From an uncultured Bacteroidales bacterium (lineage in GTDB: Bacteria > Bacteroidota > Bacteroidia > Bacteroidales > UBA932), in contig CAMYVB010000016.1 in NCBI GenBank assembly GCA_947302175.1, positions 1 to 44,942 of the forward strand: a stretch of 44,942 nucleotides of DNA, read 5' to 3'. The notes under the pieces are model-generated. The model did not search any database. It was given only the letters and a program-made list of their open reading frames with translations, and had not been told where the DNA came from. Positions 25,687 to 35,755 of this stretch are shown here, piece by piece. Position 1 is the first letter of the stretch; each line of letters begins with the position of its first letter. A program made the translations under genes and the position numbers.

Positions 25687-27489
25687 ATGAAAAAATTCCT
25701 CGACAAATTCTTCCCCCTCATACCCGTCATCGCCATCCTCGTGCCCGCGATGTTCTCGCACTCATGCGCCAACACCACCGAGGCTCCTTCAGGAGGCGTC
25801 AAGGACTCCATTCCGCCAATACTCGTGAAGGTGTCGCCGCCCAACTACAGCACCAACATCCCTCTAACCGGCCAGGAGTTCACATTCACCTTCAACGAAT
25901 ACGTCACCGTCAAGGACGCCAAAGGCATTTTCCTCTCCCCTCCCGGAACGCGCGCTCCCATGAACCGCCTCAAAGATAAGAGCGTCATTGTTTATTTCGA
26001 GCGCGACACCCTTCGCCCCAACACCACCTACACCATTGATTTCACCAACGCAATTGGCGACTATAATGAGGGCAACCCCTTCCCCGGCTACACCTATGTA
26101 TTCTCCACAGGCGAGACCATAGATACGATGATGGTATGCGGCCTGGTCCAGGACTGCAACACTCTCGCCCCCGTCAAGGGCGCAAAGGTAATGCTCTATA
26201 AGAACCACGCAGATTCTGCCATCTTCCTGGAAAGACCAGATGCAGCCGCAATCACCGACGACTGGGGATTCTTCTCCATACGCAACATCGCAGACACGCT
26301 CTACCGCATGTATGCCATTAAGGACGAGGACAACAACAATATGTACAACAGCGCCACGGAGACCGTCGGTTTCATTGACAGCCTGATACGGCCCGTCACC
26401 GTCGTTGATGATTCCATGCCCGAACTCCAAAAGTACGACATGAAGGACACGCTTGCCTGCCAGGCGAGAAAGCCCCGGTACGAAATAAGCCTCTTCCAGG
26501 AAAAGAGTGCCCGCCAATCCATCAACAGCAAGGTTCGCCTTTCAGACAGGACCTGCTATATATCATTCACCGCCCCCGGAGCACATATAGACACTATGTG
26601 GATACGCGGCATCGCGGATGAGAACCTCATAACCCAGATCAACCGCCAGCGCGACTGTCTGGAAATATGGGTCAATGACCGCCGCATAATGCCCGACACA
26701 TTCTACGCCTATGTGAACTACCTCAAAACCGACACCCTGGGCCTGCTCTCCCCTTATACAGAGGAAGTTAAGCTCGTCCATCCCGAGCCGAGGGCCAAGC
26801 GCCGCACAAAGCAGAAGGAAATCACCCACGCCGACACCATCTGCGCCATGGCTCTCACCGCCGAGGGCAACAGAGTCGAAAAGGACGGATTCAACCTTCT
26901 CTTCACCCAACCTATCATCAACTCCGGTTTCGACCGGATGATATGCCGCTCCGTCAACCCCCGCCAGCAGGAGGACACTCTTACGTTCACCGTCACTCAG
27001 GATTCCACCAACCTCCTTGCCTACAAGATTATGCCCGACGTGACCTTCACCACCGGCTACGATTATTTCCTCAAGATTCCCGAGCGCTGTTTCCGCAACA
27101 TAGACGGCTTCTATAACGACAGCACCGAGGTCAAGGTCACCCTCCCCTCCGACGACAAGCTCTCGACGCTTACCCTGCATATGTCCTCGGTCCACGGCAA
27201 GTACATAGTTGACCTGATGGACGAAAACAAGACTTCCACTGTCAGGAACGAAGAGATTCGCTCTGACGGCGACATAGTATTCAAGTATCTTACCGCAGGA
27301 AAGTACCACATCCGCATCACCGAAGACAGGAACGAGAATTCTCTGGTCGATACCGGCGACCTGCTTTCCCACAAGCAGCCTGAGCGGGCGAAATTCTACA
27401 AGTCAGGGTCAGAAGACAATTCCGTTTTGGAAATCCTCGAAATGTCCGAGGTCGAGCAGGATATAGATCTTTCCATCCTTTTCAACTGA
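25687..27489 (+). CDS. Ig-like (SbsA/Big_5) domain lipoprotein
   Basis: A 600-aa exported lipoprotein. The N-terminus is basic then hydrophobic and ends SHSC, with Cys near residue 27, followed by ANTTEAPSGGVKD. A bacterial Ig-like domain of the SbsA type covers about residues 42-140 (NIPLTGQEFTFTFNEYV then PNTTYTIDF). The rest is beta-rich, with a carboxypeptidase-regulatory-like segment (VCGLVQDCNTLAPVKGAKV) and a C-terminal KYHIRITEDRNENSLVDTGD. This architecture is common in Bacteroidetes genomes and has no proven function; surface or periplasmic structural roles are likely. It lies 15 bp after rel and 7 bp before the barrel gene. Confidence 0.85.
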   Translation: MKKFLDKFFPLIPVIAILVPAMFSHSCANTTEAPSGGVKDSIPPILVKVSPPNYSTNIPLTGQEFTFTFNEYVTVKDAKGIFLSPPGTRAPMNRLKDKSVIVYFERDTLRPNTTYTIDFTNAIGDYNEGNPFPGYTYVFSTGETIDTMMVCGLVQDCNTLAPVKGAKVMLYKNHADSAIFLERPDAAAITDDWGFFSIRNIADTLYRMYAIKDEDNNNMYNSATETVGFIDSLIRPVTVVDDSMPELQKYDMKDTLACQARKPRYEISLFQEKSARQSINSKVRLSDRTCYISFTAPGAHIDTMWIRGIADENLITQINRQRDCLEIWVNDRRIMPDTFYAYVNYLKTDTLGLLSPYTEEVKLVHPEPRAKRRTKQKEITHADTICAMALTAEGNRVEKDGFNLLFTQPIINSGFDRMICRSVNPRQQEDTLTFTVTQDSTNLLAYKIMPDVTFTTGYDYFLKIPERCFRNIDGFYNDSTEVKVTLPSDDKLSTLTLHMSSVHGKYIVDLMDENKTSTVRNEEIRSDGDIVFKYLTAGKYHIRITEDRNENSLVDTGDLLSHKQPERAKFYKSGSEDNSVLEILEMSEVEQDIDLSILFN

Positions 27490-27496
27490 TCTCCCT

Positions 27497-28391
27497 ATGA
27501 AGAAGATATTGATTCCCATATCCTTGCTGCTTCTGCTCCTCGGTGCGCAGGACACGGGCGCAACGCAGAAAAAGCCCGCAAAGACCGCTTCCGAGGGTAA
27601 GGAAAAGGTCGTAAAGGAGAAAACGAAAAAGCTTAAGGCAGAGAGGGATACCATTCTTTATCCCGACTCCTATCTCGACACTGTGGACGTCAGTCGTAAG
27701 CTGCCCCTGAACGACTACACCATGATAGGCTTCGAATACGGAGTATCGCGCAGCAGCCAGATGTTCACTCCTGCTTTCCGCTCCAAGCCCGTATTCTTCC
27801 CCGATTATTTCGGCGTCACCTTCACCCGCTACGGCAAGCTGATTGGCAGTCCCTTCGTCGGCTTCCAGGCAGGCGCATTCTACGGCCACGAGGGCTATGA
27901 GTTCAAGATTAACGAAGAGACAGGCTCAGTTTTCCAGCTTGAAGGAGCCACCAAGGTCGTAATGAAATACGCCGAAGGCTTTGTCGCCGCCGTTGGTCAC
28001 TACGACATGTCCCATTTCAAGATTCTGGCAAATATCGGCCCCTATGCGGGCTACAGGCTAAGCATACACCGCACCGGTCCCTTCCCTATCGCTGAGGAGC
28101 TCGTTGACGGATGGACATGGTACGACCGCCGTTTCGACTACGGCCTGCATGGCGGAGTCGGTTTTGCGATAGTTTTCGAACCCGTTGAATTCCAGGTCAA
28201 CCTGCGCGTTAGATATTCCTGGTCCAGTCTCTGGGAGCCAAACTTCAACAGCGAGTACTATTATCGCTACGCCTATCCCTTTGACTTCATGCTTACAGGC
28301 GGCCTCCATTTCCATCTGACGCGCCGCTACGGCAAGACCCAGGCAGTCCTAAGGAAGGAGGCGCATGATATCATCTACAATACTCAAGACA

Positions 28392-28399
<8 letters not shown>
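27497..28399 (+). CDS. Predicted outer-membrane beta-barrel protein, unassigned family
   Basis: A 300-aa protein with a signal peptide (MKKILIPISLLLLLLGA core, cleavage around residues 20-23) and a Lys/Glu-rich linker at about 25-50. It then shows a series of amphipathic, aromatic-rich strands, for example MIGFEYGVSRSSQ, GSPFVGFQAGAFYG, LANIGPYAGYRLS, VGFAIVFEPVEFQVNLRV and MLTGGLHFHLTRRYG. This looks like a small 8-10-strand barrel, perhaps PorT-like, but I cannot assign it. Unusually the chain continues about 20 residues past the last strand, so it does not end in the typical aromatic BAM signal. Its stop overlaps the ispG start by 8 bp. Confidence 0.72.
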
Positions 28400-29729
<1,330 letters not shown>

Positions 29730-29731
29730 CT

Positions 29732-30574
29732 CTATAAGAGATTAAAGAGGGCGAGGAAGATCGAGCCGGCTGGGATGGCGAAAAGGACGCTGTCCAGGCG
29801 GTCCATCATGCCGCCGTGTCCGGGAATAATATTGCCGGAATCCTTTAGCGAATGGCTGCGTTTCCACATTGACTCATAGAGGTCGCCGGCCACACCGGCA
29901 ACGCTCATAATCGCACCAAGGAGCAGCGCAAACACCAGCGGTATCTCAAGGTAGCCAAGAGCATTAAGCGCCCATGCGGTAGCTACTGCCATACCGACGC
30001 CGCCCCAGAAACCGACCCACGATTTCTTGGGCGAAATCTCGGGAGCGAGTTTCTTGCTACCAGGCTTCTGCCCTAAGAGCATACCAAAAGCGTAGGCGCC
30101 AATGTCCGACATCCAATCTATAACAAGGAAGCACAGAAACATTACGCCGTTAAAATCTCCGCCTTTGAGCACGAGTATGGAGGAAAGGCCCATAGGAAGG
30201 GCAAACCAGACAAGAGCGGTAAAGAGATGAGACGTATTTGCAAAATCAGCTCTGCATGTCTTTGAAAGCGAGGAAAACATCATCGCAAACAAGGGCAGCA
30301 TAGTAAGCGATACCCAGCTATGAGCAATACCGAAGGACCTGATGCAAAAAACGGTCACGACAAAAGTAACTGCCGTTGCAAAGGCAAGGGCCCTCTGGAG
30401 CTTCATCTTGCCCTTACCAAGCGCCATGTTGTAATACTCCGACATCAGTGCCACTGTCATGAAAAGTATCAGGGCAAGGAAGAGGTAGCGGCTGAAAAGC
30501 ACGCTGCAAATTACCAGGGCGCCATAAACGGCACCGGCGATAGTGCGGATCAAAAGATTGCTTCTTCCACTCAT
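29732..30574 (-). CDS. cdsA: Phosphatidate cytidylyltransferase (CDP-diglyceride synthase)
   Basis: Inner-membrane enzyme that makes CDP-diacylglycerol from phosphatidic acid and CTP, the precursor of all phospholipid head groups. It has 280 aa and about eight membrane segments. The CdsA signature S-x3-KR-x4-KD-x5-PGHGG-x2-DR-x-D is intact near residues 233-262 (WKRSHSLKDSG then PGHGGMMDRLDS). Its ATG overlaps the ftsH stop by 4 bp. It converges on ispG with only 2 bp between the two stop codons, so no separate terminator fits between them. Confidence 0.96.
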   Translation of the reverse strand: MSGRSNLLIRTIAGAVYGALVICSVLFSRYLFLALILFMTVALMSEYYNMALGKGKMKLQRALAFATAVTFVVTVFCIRSFGIAHSWVSLTMLPLFAMMFSSLSKTCRADFANTSHLFTALVWFALPMGLSSILVLKGGDFNGVMFLCFLVIDWMSDIGAYAFGMLLGQKPGSKKLAPEISPKKSWVGFWGGVGMAVATAWALNALGYLEIPLVFALLLGAIMSVAGVAGDLYESMWKRSHSLKDSGNIIPGHGGMMDRLDSVLFAIPAGSIFLALFNLL

Positions 30575-32637
30575 AGGGTTTGAGTATCTTCTGTTTCGGG
30601 ATCGGTTTTGATTTCAGGTTCATCGCTCTCAGGAGCGGGAGTTTCGTCAACCTTGGGTGCGGAAGCGGAGCGAAGACGGTCTTCGCCGTGCACGCCGGCC
30701 TTGCGGCCTAGCACCTTCTCAAGGTCGTCGGCAGTAATAACTTCCTTCTCGATAAGCAGTTCGGAAAGGACGACAACCTTGTCCCAGTTGTCCAGGAGAA
30801 GCTTTCTCGTGCGCTCAGTTACTTCGTCGCTAATGGCCTTGGCCTCGGCGTCGATAAGCTCGGCTGTCTTCTCGCTGTAGGGCTTGTACATCTCGTAGAG
30901 GGAGGCGCCGGTGGAATCGTAGAAGGAGAGATTGCCAACCTTGGAGGACATGCCGTAGTAGGTCACCATGGCGTATGCCATGCGGGTAAGGCGCTCAAAA
31001 TCACTGAGGGCGCCTGTGCATGGTACGCCGTTGTTAACAAGCTCTTCAGCAACGCGTCCGGCAACAAGGGAGGACATTTCGTCCATCAGTTCGTCGCGGG
31101 AGACCGTGACCTTTTCATCGGGAAGATACCATGTGGCGCCGAGAGTCTGACCGCGGGGCACTATGGTCACTTTCAGGACGGGATCACAGCCGGGAAGAAG
31201 CCAACCAGTGACTGCATGGCCCACTTCGTGATAAGCCGTAAGGCGTTTTTCCTCGGGCGACATTACTGTCTTCTTGCGCTCAATGCCACCTACAACGCGG
31301 TCTATGGCCTGAATGAAATCATCGTTACCGACGGACTTCTTGTTGTTACGGGCAGCGGTAAGGGCCGCCTCATTGCATATATTGGCTATATCTGCGCCGG
31401 AGAAACCTGCGGTGTGTTTTGCAATGTTTTCAAGATCGAAATCAGTTCCGAGCTTGAGATTGCGAAGGTGAATCTTGAAGATGTCCTTGCGCTCGTTGAG
31501 GTCGGGAAGAGTGACCTGAATCTGGCGATCGAAGCGGCCTGCCCTCATCAGGGCCTTGTCGAGTATGTCGGCTCTGTTAGTGGCAGCGAGGACTATGACG
31601 CCGCTATTGGTACCAAAGCCATCCATCTCCGTAAGGAGCTGGTTCAGTGTATTTTCCCTTTCGTCATTGGAAGAGAAGCCGACGTTCTTGCCACGGGCGC
31701 GTCCCACGGCGTCGATTTCGTCTATGAACACTATGCAGGGAGCTTTTTCCTTGGCCTGGGCGAAGAGGTCACGGACACGGCTTGCACCCACACCGACGAA
31801 CATCTCGACAAAGTCGGATCCTGAAATGGAGAAGAAGGGGACGTCGGCTTCGCCGGCTACGGCCTTGGCCAGAAGGGTCTTACCCGTGCCGGGAGGGCCT
31901 ACCAGAAGCGCTCCCTTGGGGATTTTACCGCCGAGAGAGGTGTATTTCGCAGGGTTCTTGAGGAAATCCACAATCTCCATCACTTCTTCCTTGGCGCCAT
32001 ACAGGCCGGCCACGTCCTTGAAGGTCACCTTGACCTGGTTCTTGTCGGCGAGCTTGCCTGTGGAACGGCCCATGTTGAAGGGATTCATGCCTCCGGGGCC
32101 CTGTCCACCGCCGCCTATGCCTCGTCCCATGCTGCGGAACATCAGTCCCCAGAGCAGGAAGAAGAAAAGCAGCGGCACTATAAGCTCAAGGGCTTGGGAC
32201 AGCCACTTGGAATCGTTTTCTATGATTATCTTGACTTTCTCCCCTTCCGGAAGAGCGGCGTTCATCTCGGCGAACATCACCTCGGCGTCGAACTTGGTGG
32301 ACACGAGGAAATAGAAGTGCGGAGACTTCACGGGCACTCCTCCCTTGAACTTGCCTTCGTATTTAGATAAGCTCTCGGGCCTGGCCGTAACCGTGCCCTT
32401 GAAATCGTTGCGTATGAAGGTGATTTCCTTTATGTCGCCCGCCTGGGCCATCTGCTGCACGTCTTCCCACTCGATCTTTGCAGGAGCGGGGCCGCTGCCG
32501 CGGAAAAACATATAGAAAATCAGTCCTATCAGGATGAGATAGAACCAGGAGAAGTTGAACTTGATCTTCAGGATGCGGCGGGGGTTGTTGCCCTCGTCCT
32601 GACCCTGAGGAGGAGTCGGATTGTTATTCTGAGGCAT
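30571..32637 (-). CDS. ftsH: ATP-dependent zinc metalloprotease FtsH
   Basis: Membrane-anchored AAA+ protease for membrane and regulatory protein quality control, 688 aa. The N-terminus has a Pro/Asn/Gln-rich cytoplasmic stretch, a first membrane segment (about 27-45), a periplasmic domain and a second segment (about 150-167). A Gly-rich linker leads to the AAA domain: Walker A GPPGTGKT at 247-254, Walker B FIDEID at 304-309, and the second region of homology ending RAGRFDR. The zinc site HEVGH is at 470-474. The acidic tail ([15 protein letters not shown]) is typical. It overlaps rsfS by 14 bp and cdsA by 4 bp, so the three genes form an operon. Confidence 0.98.
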   Translation of the reverse strand: MPQNNNPTPPQGQDEGNNPRRILKIKFNFSWFYLILIGLIFYMFFRGSGPAPAKIEWEDVQQMAQAGDIKEITFIRNDFKGTVTARPESLSKYEGKFKGGVPVKSPHFYFLVSTKFDAEVMFAEMNAALPEGEKVKIIIENDSKWLSQALELIVPLLFFFLLWGLMFRSMGRGIGGGGQGPGGMNPFNMGRSTGKLADKNQVKVTFKDVAGLYGAKEEVMEIVDFLKNPAKYTSLGGKIPKGALLVGPPGTGKTLLAKAVAGEADVPFFSISGSDFVEMFVGVGASRVRDLFAQAKEKAPCIVFIDEIDAVGRARGKNVGFSSNDERENTLNQLLTEMDGFGTNSGVIVLAATNRADILDKALMRAGRFDRQIQVTLPDLNERKDIFKIHLRNLKLGTDFDLENIAKHTAGFSGADIANICNEAALTAARNNKKSVGNDDFIQAIDRVVGGIERKKTVMSPEEKRLTAYHEVGHAVTGWLLPGCDPVLKVTIVPRGQTLGATWYLPDEKVTVSRDELMDEMSSLVAGRVAEELVNNGVPCTGALSDFERLTRMAYAMVTYYGMSSKVGNLSFYDSTGASLYEMYKPYSEKTAELIDAEAKAISDEVTERTRKLLLDNWDKVVVLSELLIEKEVITADDLEKVLGRKAGVHGEDRLRSASAPKVDETPAPESDEPEIKTDPETEDTQTL

Positions 32638-33010
32638 TGTCTTTCTTGGTGGCGGGTTTCTTGCGGAACTTCCAGCTGCGGCGGGGAGCGTCGGCCCAGA
32701 GGTCTTCCAGGCGATAGAACTCGCGGTACTGGGCGAGGAAAATGTGTATTACGATGTGGCCGTAGTCGAGGATGATCCAGAAATTATTCTCGAGGCCCTG
32801 GGTGCGCAGGGGCTTGAGGCCCAGCTGCTCTCTGGCCTGCTTGATGATATTGTCGGCGATGGCCGCGACGGCGGTTGTCGAAGATGCGCTGCAGACGACA
32901 AAATAGTCAGCTATGGAAGAGCCTGCGGGACGAAGGTCTATGGAAACGACGTCCTGGCCATTCTTGTCAAGGGCGGCATCTGCGATGACGCGAAGGTCGT
33001 GAGTAATCAT
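32624..33010 (-). CDS. rsfS: Ribosome silencing factor RsfS
   Basis: A 128-aa protein that binds ribosomal protein uL14 and blocks subunit joining under nutrient limitation. Family features are SSIADYFVVCSASS, GLKPLRTQGLENNFWIILDYG and HIFLAQYREFYRLEDLWADAP, followed by a Lys-rich tail. ATG at 33010 gives MITHDLRVIADAAL, the normal family start; the frame is open to 33058 but the extra residues lie over the promoter and birA start. It is first in the rsfS-ftsH-cdsA operon and divergent from birA with a 51-bp gap. Confidence 0.94.
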   Translation of the reverse strand: MITHDLRVIADAALDKNGQDVVSIDLRPAGSSIADYFVVCSASSTTAVAAIADNIIKQAREQLGLKPLRTQGLENNFWIILDYGHIVIHIFLAQYREFYRLEDLWADAPRRSWKFRKKPATKKDNASE

Positions 33011-33024
33011 TGTGTGATTTTTAG

Positions 33025-33032
33025 TAATTTTG
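33025..33032 (+). promoter_or_regulatory. -7 box of birA (face-to-face pair)
   Basis: TAATTTTG exactly matches TAnnTTTG and would start transcription near 33038, 24 nt before the birA ATG. No clear TTG lies at the expected upstream distance. It faces the opposite -7 box at 33047-33040 across 7 bp. Confidence 0.5.
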
Positions 33033-33039
33033 CGATTGA

Positions 33040-33047
33040 CAAATATA
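33040..33047 (-). promoter_or_regulatory. -7 box of the rsfS-ftsH-cdsA operon (face-to-face pair)
   Basis: On the minus strand this is TATATTTG, an exact -7 match, giving a start near 33034 and a leader of about 24 nt. TTTAG about 18 bp upstream (33070-33066) is an imperfect -33. Confidence 0.55.
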
Positions 33048-33061
33048 CAAAAATCCATCCA

Positions 33062-33679
33062 ATGCTAAAGCGCCCCCGCATAATATGGCTTGAAAGCACA
33101 AAATCGACGAATGACGACGCTGCAAGGCTGATTTGCGAGCTTGACAATTTGTCAGTCGTCGCCGCCAAGAGCCAGTCGGAGGGCCGCGGACAGGGCGACC
33201 ACAAGTGGCACTCCGCTCCGGGAGAGAACATCCTGGCGAGTTTCGTCCTCAAATATCCCCCTCTTACTCCTCCCCCGTCGGGGCAGACTCTACTCCTAAC
33301 TGAGGTCGTGACTATGGCGCTAAGAGAGTATATACTTTCCCGCGGCGTAAATTCCCAAATCAAGTGGTTCAACGACATACTCGTAGAAGGACGCAAAATT
33401 TGCGGGATACTGATTGAGAATTCATTCATAGGCGGCGCAATGACTCATACTATTGCCGGCATAGGATTGAATATCAATGAGTCAGACTTCCCTGAAGACC
33501 TTCCCAATCCCGTATCCCTAAAGCAGCTGACGGGAAAAGAGTACGACGTTGCTACAGAGCTAGAGGCGCTGCAGAGTGAAATGGAAAAATCCGCCCTTCT
33601 GCTTCAAAGCGAGGAAGGACGGAAGTCTCTGAATGATTATTTCCGGGAGCACTGCTTCAATATCCCCGAAGGACATTGA
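33062..33679 (+). CDS. birA: Biotin--[acetyl-CoA-carboxylase] ligase, catalytic domain only
   Basis: Attaches biotin to biotin-carboxyl-carrier proteins via biotinyl-AMP. It has 205 aa. The catalytic domain shows ESTKSTNDDA (11-20), the biotin-binding loop GRGQGDHKWH (41-50), KWFNDI (101-106; KWPNDI in most homologues) and GRKICGILIEN with the conserved Lys112. There is no N-terminal DNA-binding domain, as in most monofunctional ligases. The chain stops at HCFNIPEGH, where relatives continue for about 40-50 residues with an SH3-like C-terminal domain, so that domain seems missing. The 3' end overlaps the convergent rpe gene by 23 bp. The in-frame extension upstream to 32744 is antisense to rsfS and was ignored. 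Confidence 0.88.
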   Translation: MLKRPRIIWLESTKSTNDDAARLICELDNLSVVAAKSQSEGRGQGDHKWHSAPGENILASFVLKYPPLTPPPSGQTLLLTEVVTMALREYILSRGVNSQIKWFNDILVEGRKICGILIENSFIGGAMTHTIAGIGLNINESDFPEDLPNPVSLKQLTGKEYDVATELEALQSEMEKSALLLQSEEGRKSLNDYFREHCFNIPEGH

Positions 33680-34316
33680 TAGTCTCGGCCGGGTCGGGGC
33701 TACGGAATACGGAGCTCCCGGCCACCGCGATATCCACCCCGGCGCGCGCGAGGGCGGCCGCGTTGGCCGTGGAAACTCCTCCGTCAACTTCTATTTCGCA
33801 CTTCAGGCCCCTGCGAACTATTTCAGCCTTGAGCTTTTCAACCCTTTCAATCGTCTCAGGGATAAACTTCTGGCCTCCGAAGCCTGCGAAGACGGACATC
33901 ACGAGTATGAAATCAGCATCCTCCAGATGGGGATAAACTTCCTCAACGGGCATATCGGGATTGATGGCTAGGCCGGCCTTGGGGCCAAGGGCCTTGATTG
34001 AGCGAAGCATCTGCGAGGCATCCTTCCCGGCAAGACGGGCGGCCTCGAGATGGAAACTGAGGTATGAAACGCCAAGAGCGGCGAAACGCTCGAAATACTT
34101 GTCGGGATTGATTATCATGAGATGGGCGTCCGTGGGGATGGTCGCAATCTTTGAGAGCGGCTCCACGACGCTGAAACCGAACGATATATTGGGCACGAGG
34201 GTGCCGTCCATCACGTCTAGATGGATGATGTCTGCCGAGGCATTGAGCATTTCCACCTCTTTTTCGAGATGTAGGAAATCGGCCGCGAGGAGCGAAGGAG
34301 CTATTCGAATTTGCAT
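33657..34316 (-). CDS. rpe: Ribulose-phosphate 3-epimerase
   Basis: Pentose-phosphate enzyme that interconverts ribulose-5-phosphate and xylulose-5-phosphate. It has 219 aa, full length for the family, as a TIM barrel. Motifs are IAPSLLAADF (5-14), the metal-site HLDVMDG (33-39), DAHLMI, LVMSVFAGFGGQKF and EVDGGVS near the phosphate site. It overlaps the end of pepD by 16 bp upstream and converges with birA, overlapping by 23 bp. Probably co-transcribed with pepD and possibly dnaA. Confidence 0.97.
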   Translation of the reverse strand: MQIRIAPSLLAADFLHLEKEVEMLNASADIIHLDVMDGTLVPNISFGFSVVEPLSKIATIPTDAHLMIINPDKYFERFAALGVSYLSFHLEAARLAGKDASQMLRSIKALGPKAGLAINPDMPVEEVYPHLEDADFILVMSVFAGFGGQKFIPETIERVEKLKAEIVRRGLKCEIEVDGGVSTANAAALARAGVDIAVAGSSVFRSPDPAETINVLRGY

Positions 34317-35722
34317 ACTACGTCTTCAAGCAGGGCGGTAAACTTAACGAGCGAAGCGAGCTCCATCTTCTCGCCGGGAGCATGCACACCCCTCAGGGTG
34401 GGACCGAAGGAAATCATATCGAGCCCCGGGAACTTATCGAGGAAGAGGCCGCACTCGAGACCGGCATGTATGGCCTTGATTTCGGGCTCCTGGGCAAAGA
34501 GACGGCGGTAAGAGTCGGCGCAGACTTTCAAAATCTTGGAATCCATGTTGGGCCTCCAGCCGGGATAAGGGAGCAGGTGCTCCACCTCGGCGCCTATGAG
34601 ACGGAAAGTGGCGGAAACCCTTCCGGCCATGAATTCCCTCTCGGACATGGTGCTGCTGCGCTGGCTCGTGCGTATGACAAAGCTGCCCTCCTCGGGCATC
34701 TTGACGCTGGCAAGATTGGAGGAAGTCTCCACGAGACCTTCAATATCCTGACTCATTGCGTACACGCCGTGGGGGCAGGCTACAAGTGCGGCGGTCAGTT
34801 TCTCAGTGTCTTCGAAGCTGAGAGCTCCCCATTCTGAATCAGAAAGCTCGGAGCCGGTGGTGACGTCGGGGTCGGTCACGTGGTACTCGCTGCCGAGCAT
34901 GGTGCCGAAGACGGCGAAATCCTTCATGAGGGTATCAGGGTCGCCTGTTGCGACTATGGCGGTGCATTCGCGGGCAATGGCGTTGGGCTTGCCGCCGCCG
35001 ATGAAGCTTACGAGTCTCAGGCCCTTGCGATAGCGGTAAATGAAGCGGGCCATCTGCTGCACGGCGTTTATCCTTTCCTTATTGATATCGTCGCCGCTGT
35101 GTCCGCCCATGCAGCCGGAGATATCCAGACGCACAAGCCTCATGGCCTCGGGAACGGGCTCAGTGGGGAAACTGATGCGTGCCTCGGTGTTGACGCCGCC
35201 GGCGCAGCCTATGAAGAGCTGGCCTTCGTCTTCGGAATCGAGGTTGATGAGGGTCTTGCCTTCGAAAAAGCCTTCCCTGAGATTCTCAGCGCCGTCCATG
35301 CCGGTCTCTTCGGAGATGGTAAAGAGACACTCAATCTTGCCGCAGCGGCAGTCGCTTTCGAGAAGCGCAAGGCAGGCGGCTATGCCTATGCCGTCATCGG
35401 CGCCGAGAGTCGTATCTTCGGCTATCATCCAGCCGTCGCGAATGACGTACTTGATGGGATCCTTTGCGAAGTCGTGCTTCACGCCGGCGTTCTTTTCGCA
35501 GACCATGTCCTGATGGGCCTGGAGGACGAGCGTGGGGACTTTTTCCTTGCCGGGAGCGGCGCTCTTGGTGATGAGTACATTGCCCGTGGGGTCGGTCTTG
35601 CAGCCGAGGCCGTGGGAGGCGGCGAACTGCTGGAGGAAGGCGGTCATGGGCTCTTCGTGGCCGGACTCTCTGGGAATGGTGGTTATTTCCTTGAAGATTT
35701 CAAGAACTCTGTTGGCATCCAT
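34301..35722 (-). CDS. pepD: Aminoacyl-histidine dipeptidase (cytosol non-specific dipeptidase)
   Basis: M20-family di-zinc peptidase that hydrolyses dipeptides such as carnosine-like Xaa-His, 473 aa. The metal ligands are in place: His70-x-Asp72 in AHQDMV, Asp110 in GADDGIG and Glu138-Glu139 in ISEETG, with a late His in AIHAGLECGLF. A dimerisation (lid) domain occupies the middle. The protein begins at the usual MDANRVLEIFKEI. It lies 33 bp after dnaA and overlaps rpe by 16 bp. Confidence 0.95.
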   Translation of the reverse strand: MDANRVLEIFKEITTIPRESGHEEPMTAFLQQFAASHGLGCKTDPTGNVLITKSAAPGKEKVPTLVLQAHQDMVCEKNAGVKHDFAKDPIKYVIRDGWMIAEDTTLGADDGIGIAACLALLESDCRCGKIECLFTISEETGMDGAENLREGFFEGKTLINLDSEDEGQLFIGCAGGVNTEARISFPTEPVPEAMRLVRLDISGCMGGHSGDDINKERINAVQQMARFIYRYRKGLRLVSFIGGGKPNAIARECTAIVATGDPDTLMKDFAVFGTMLGSEYHVTDPDVTTGSELSDSEWGALSFEDTEKLTAALVACPHGVYAMSQDIEGLVETSSNLASVKMPEEGSFVIRTSQRSSTMSEREFMAGRVSATFRLIGAEVEHLLPYPGWRPNMDSKILKVCADSYRRLFAQEPEIKAIHAGLECGLFLDKFPGLDMISFGPTLRGVHAPGEKMELASLVKFTALLEDVVCKFE

Positions 35723-35755
35723 ATTATATAAGAGGTTAGCACCCCTGTCCGGCTG

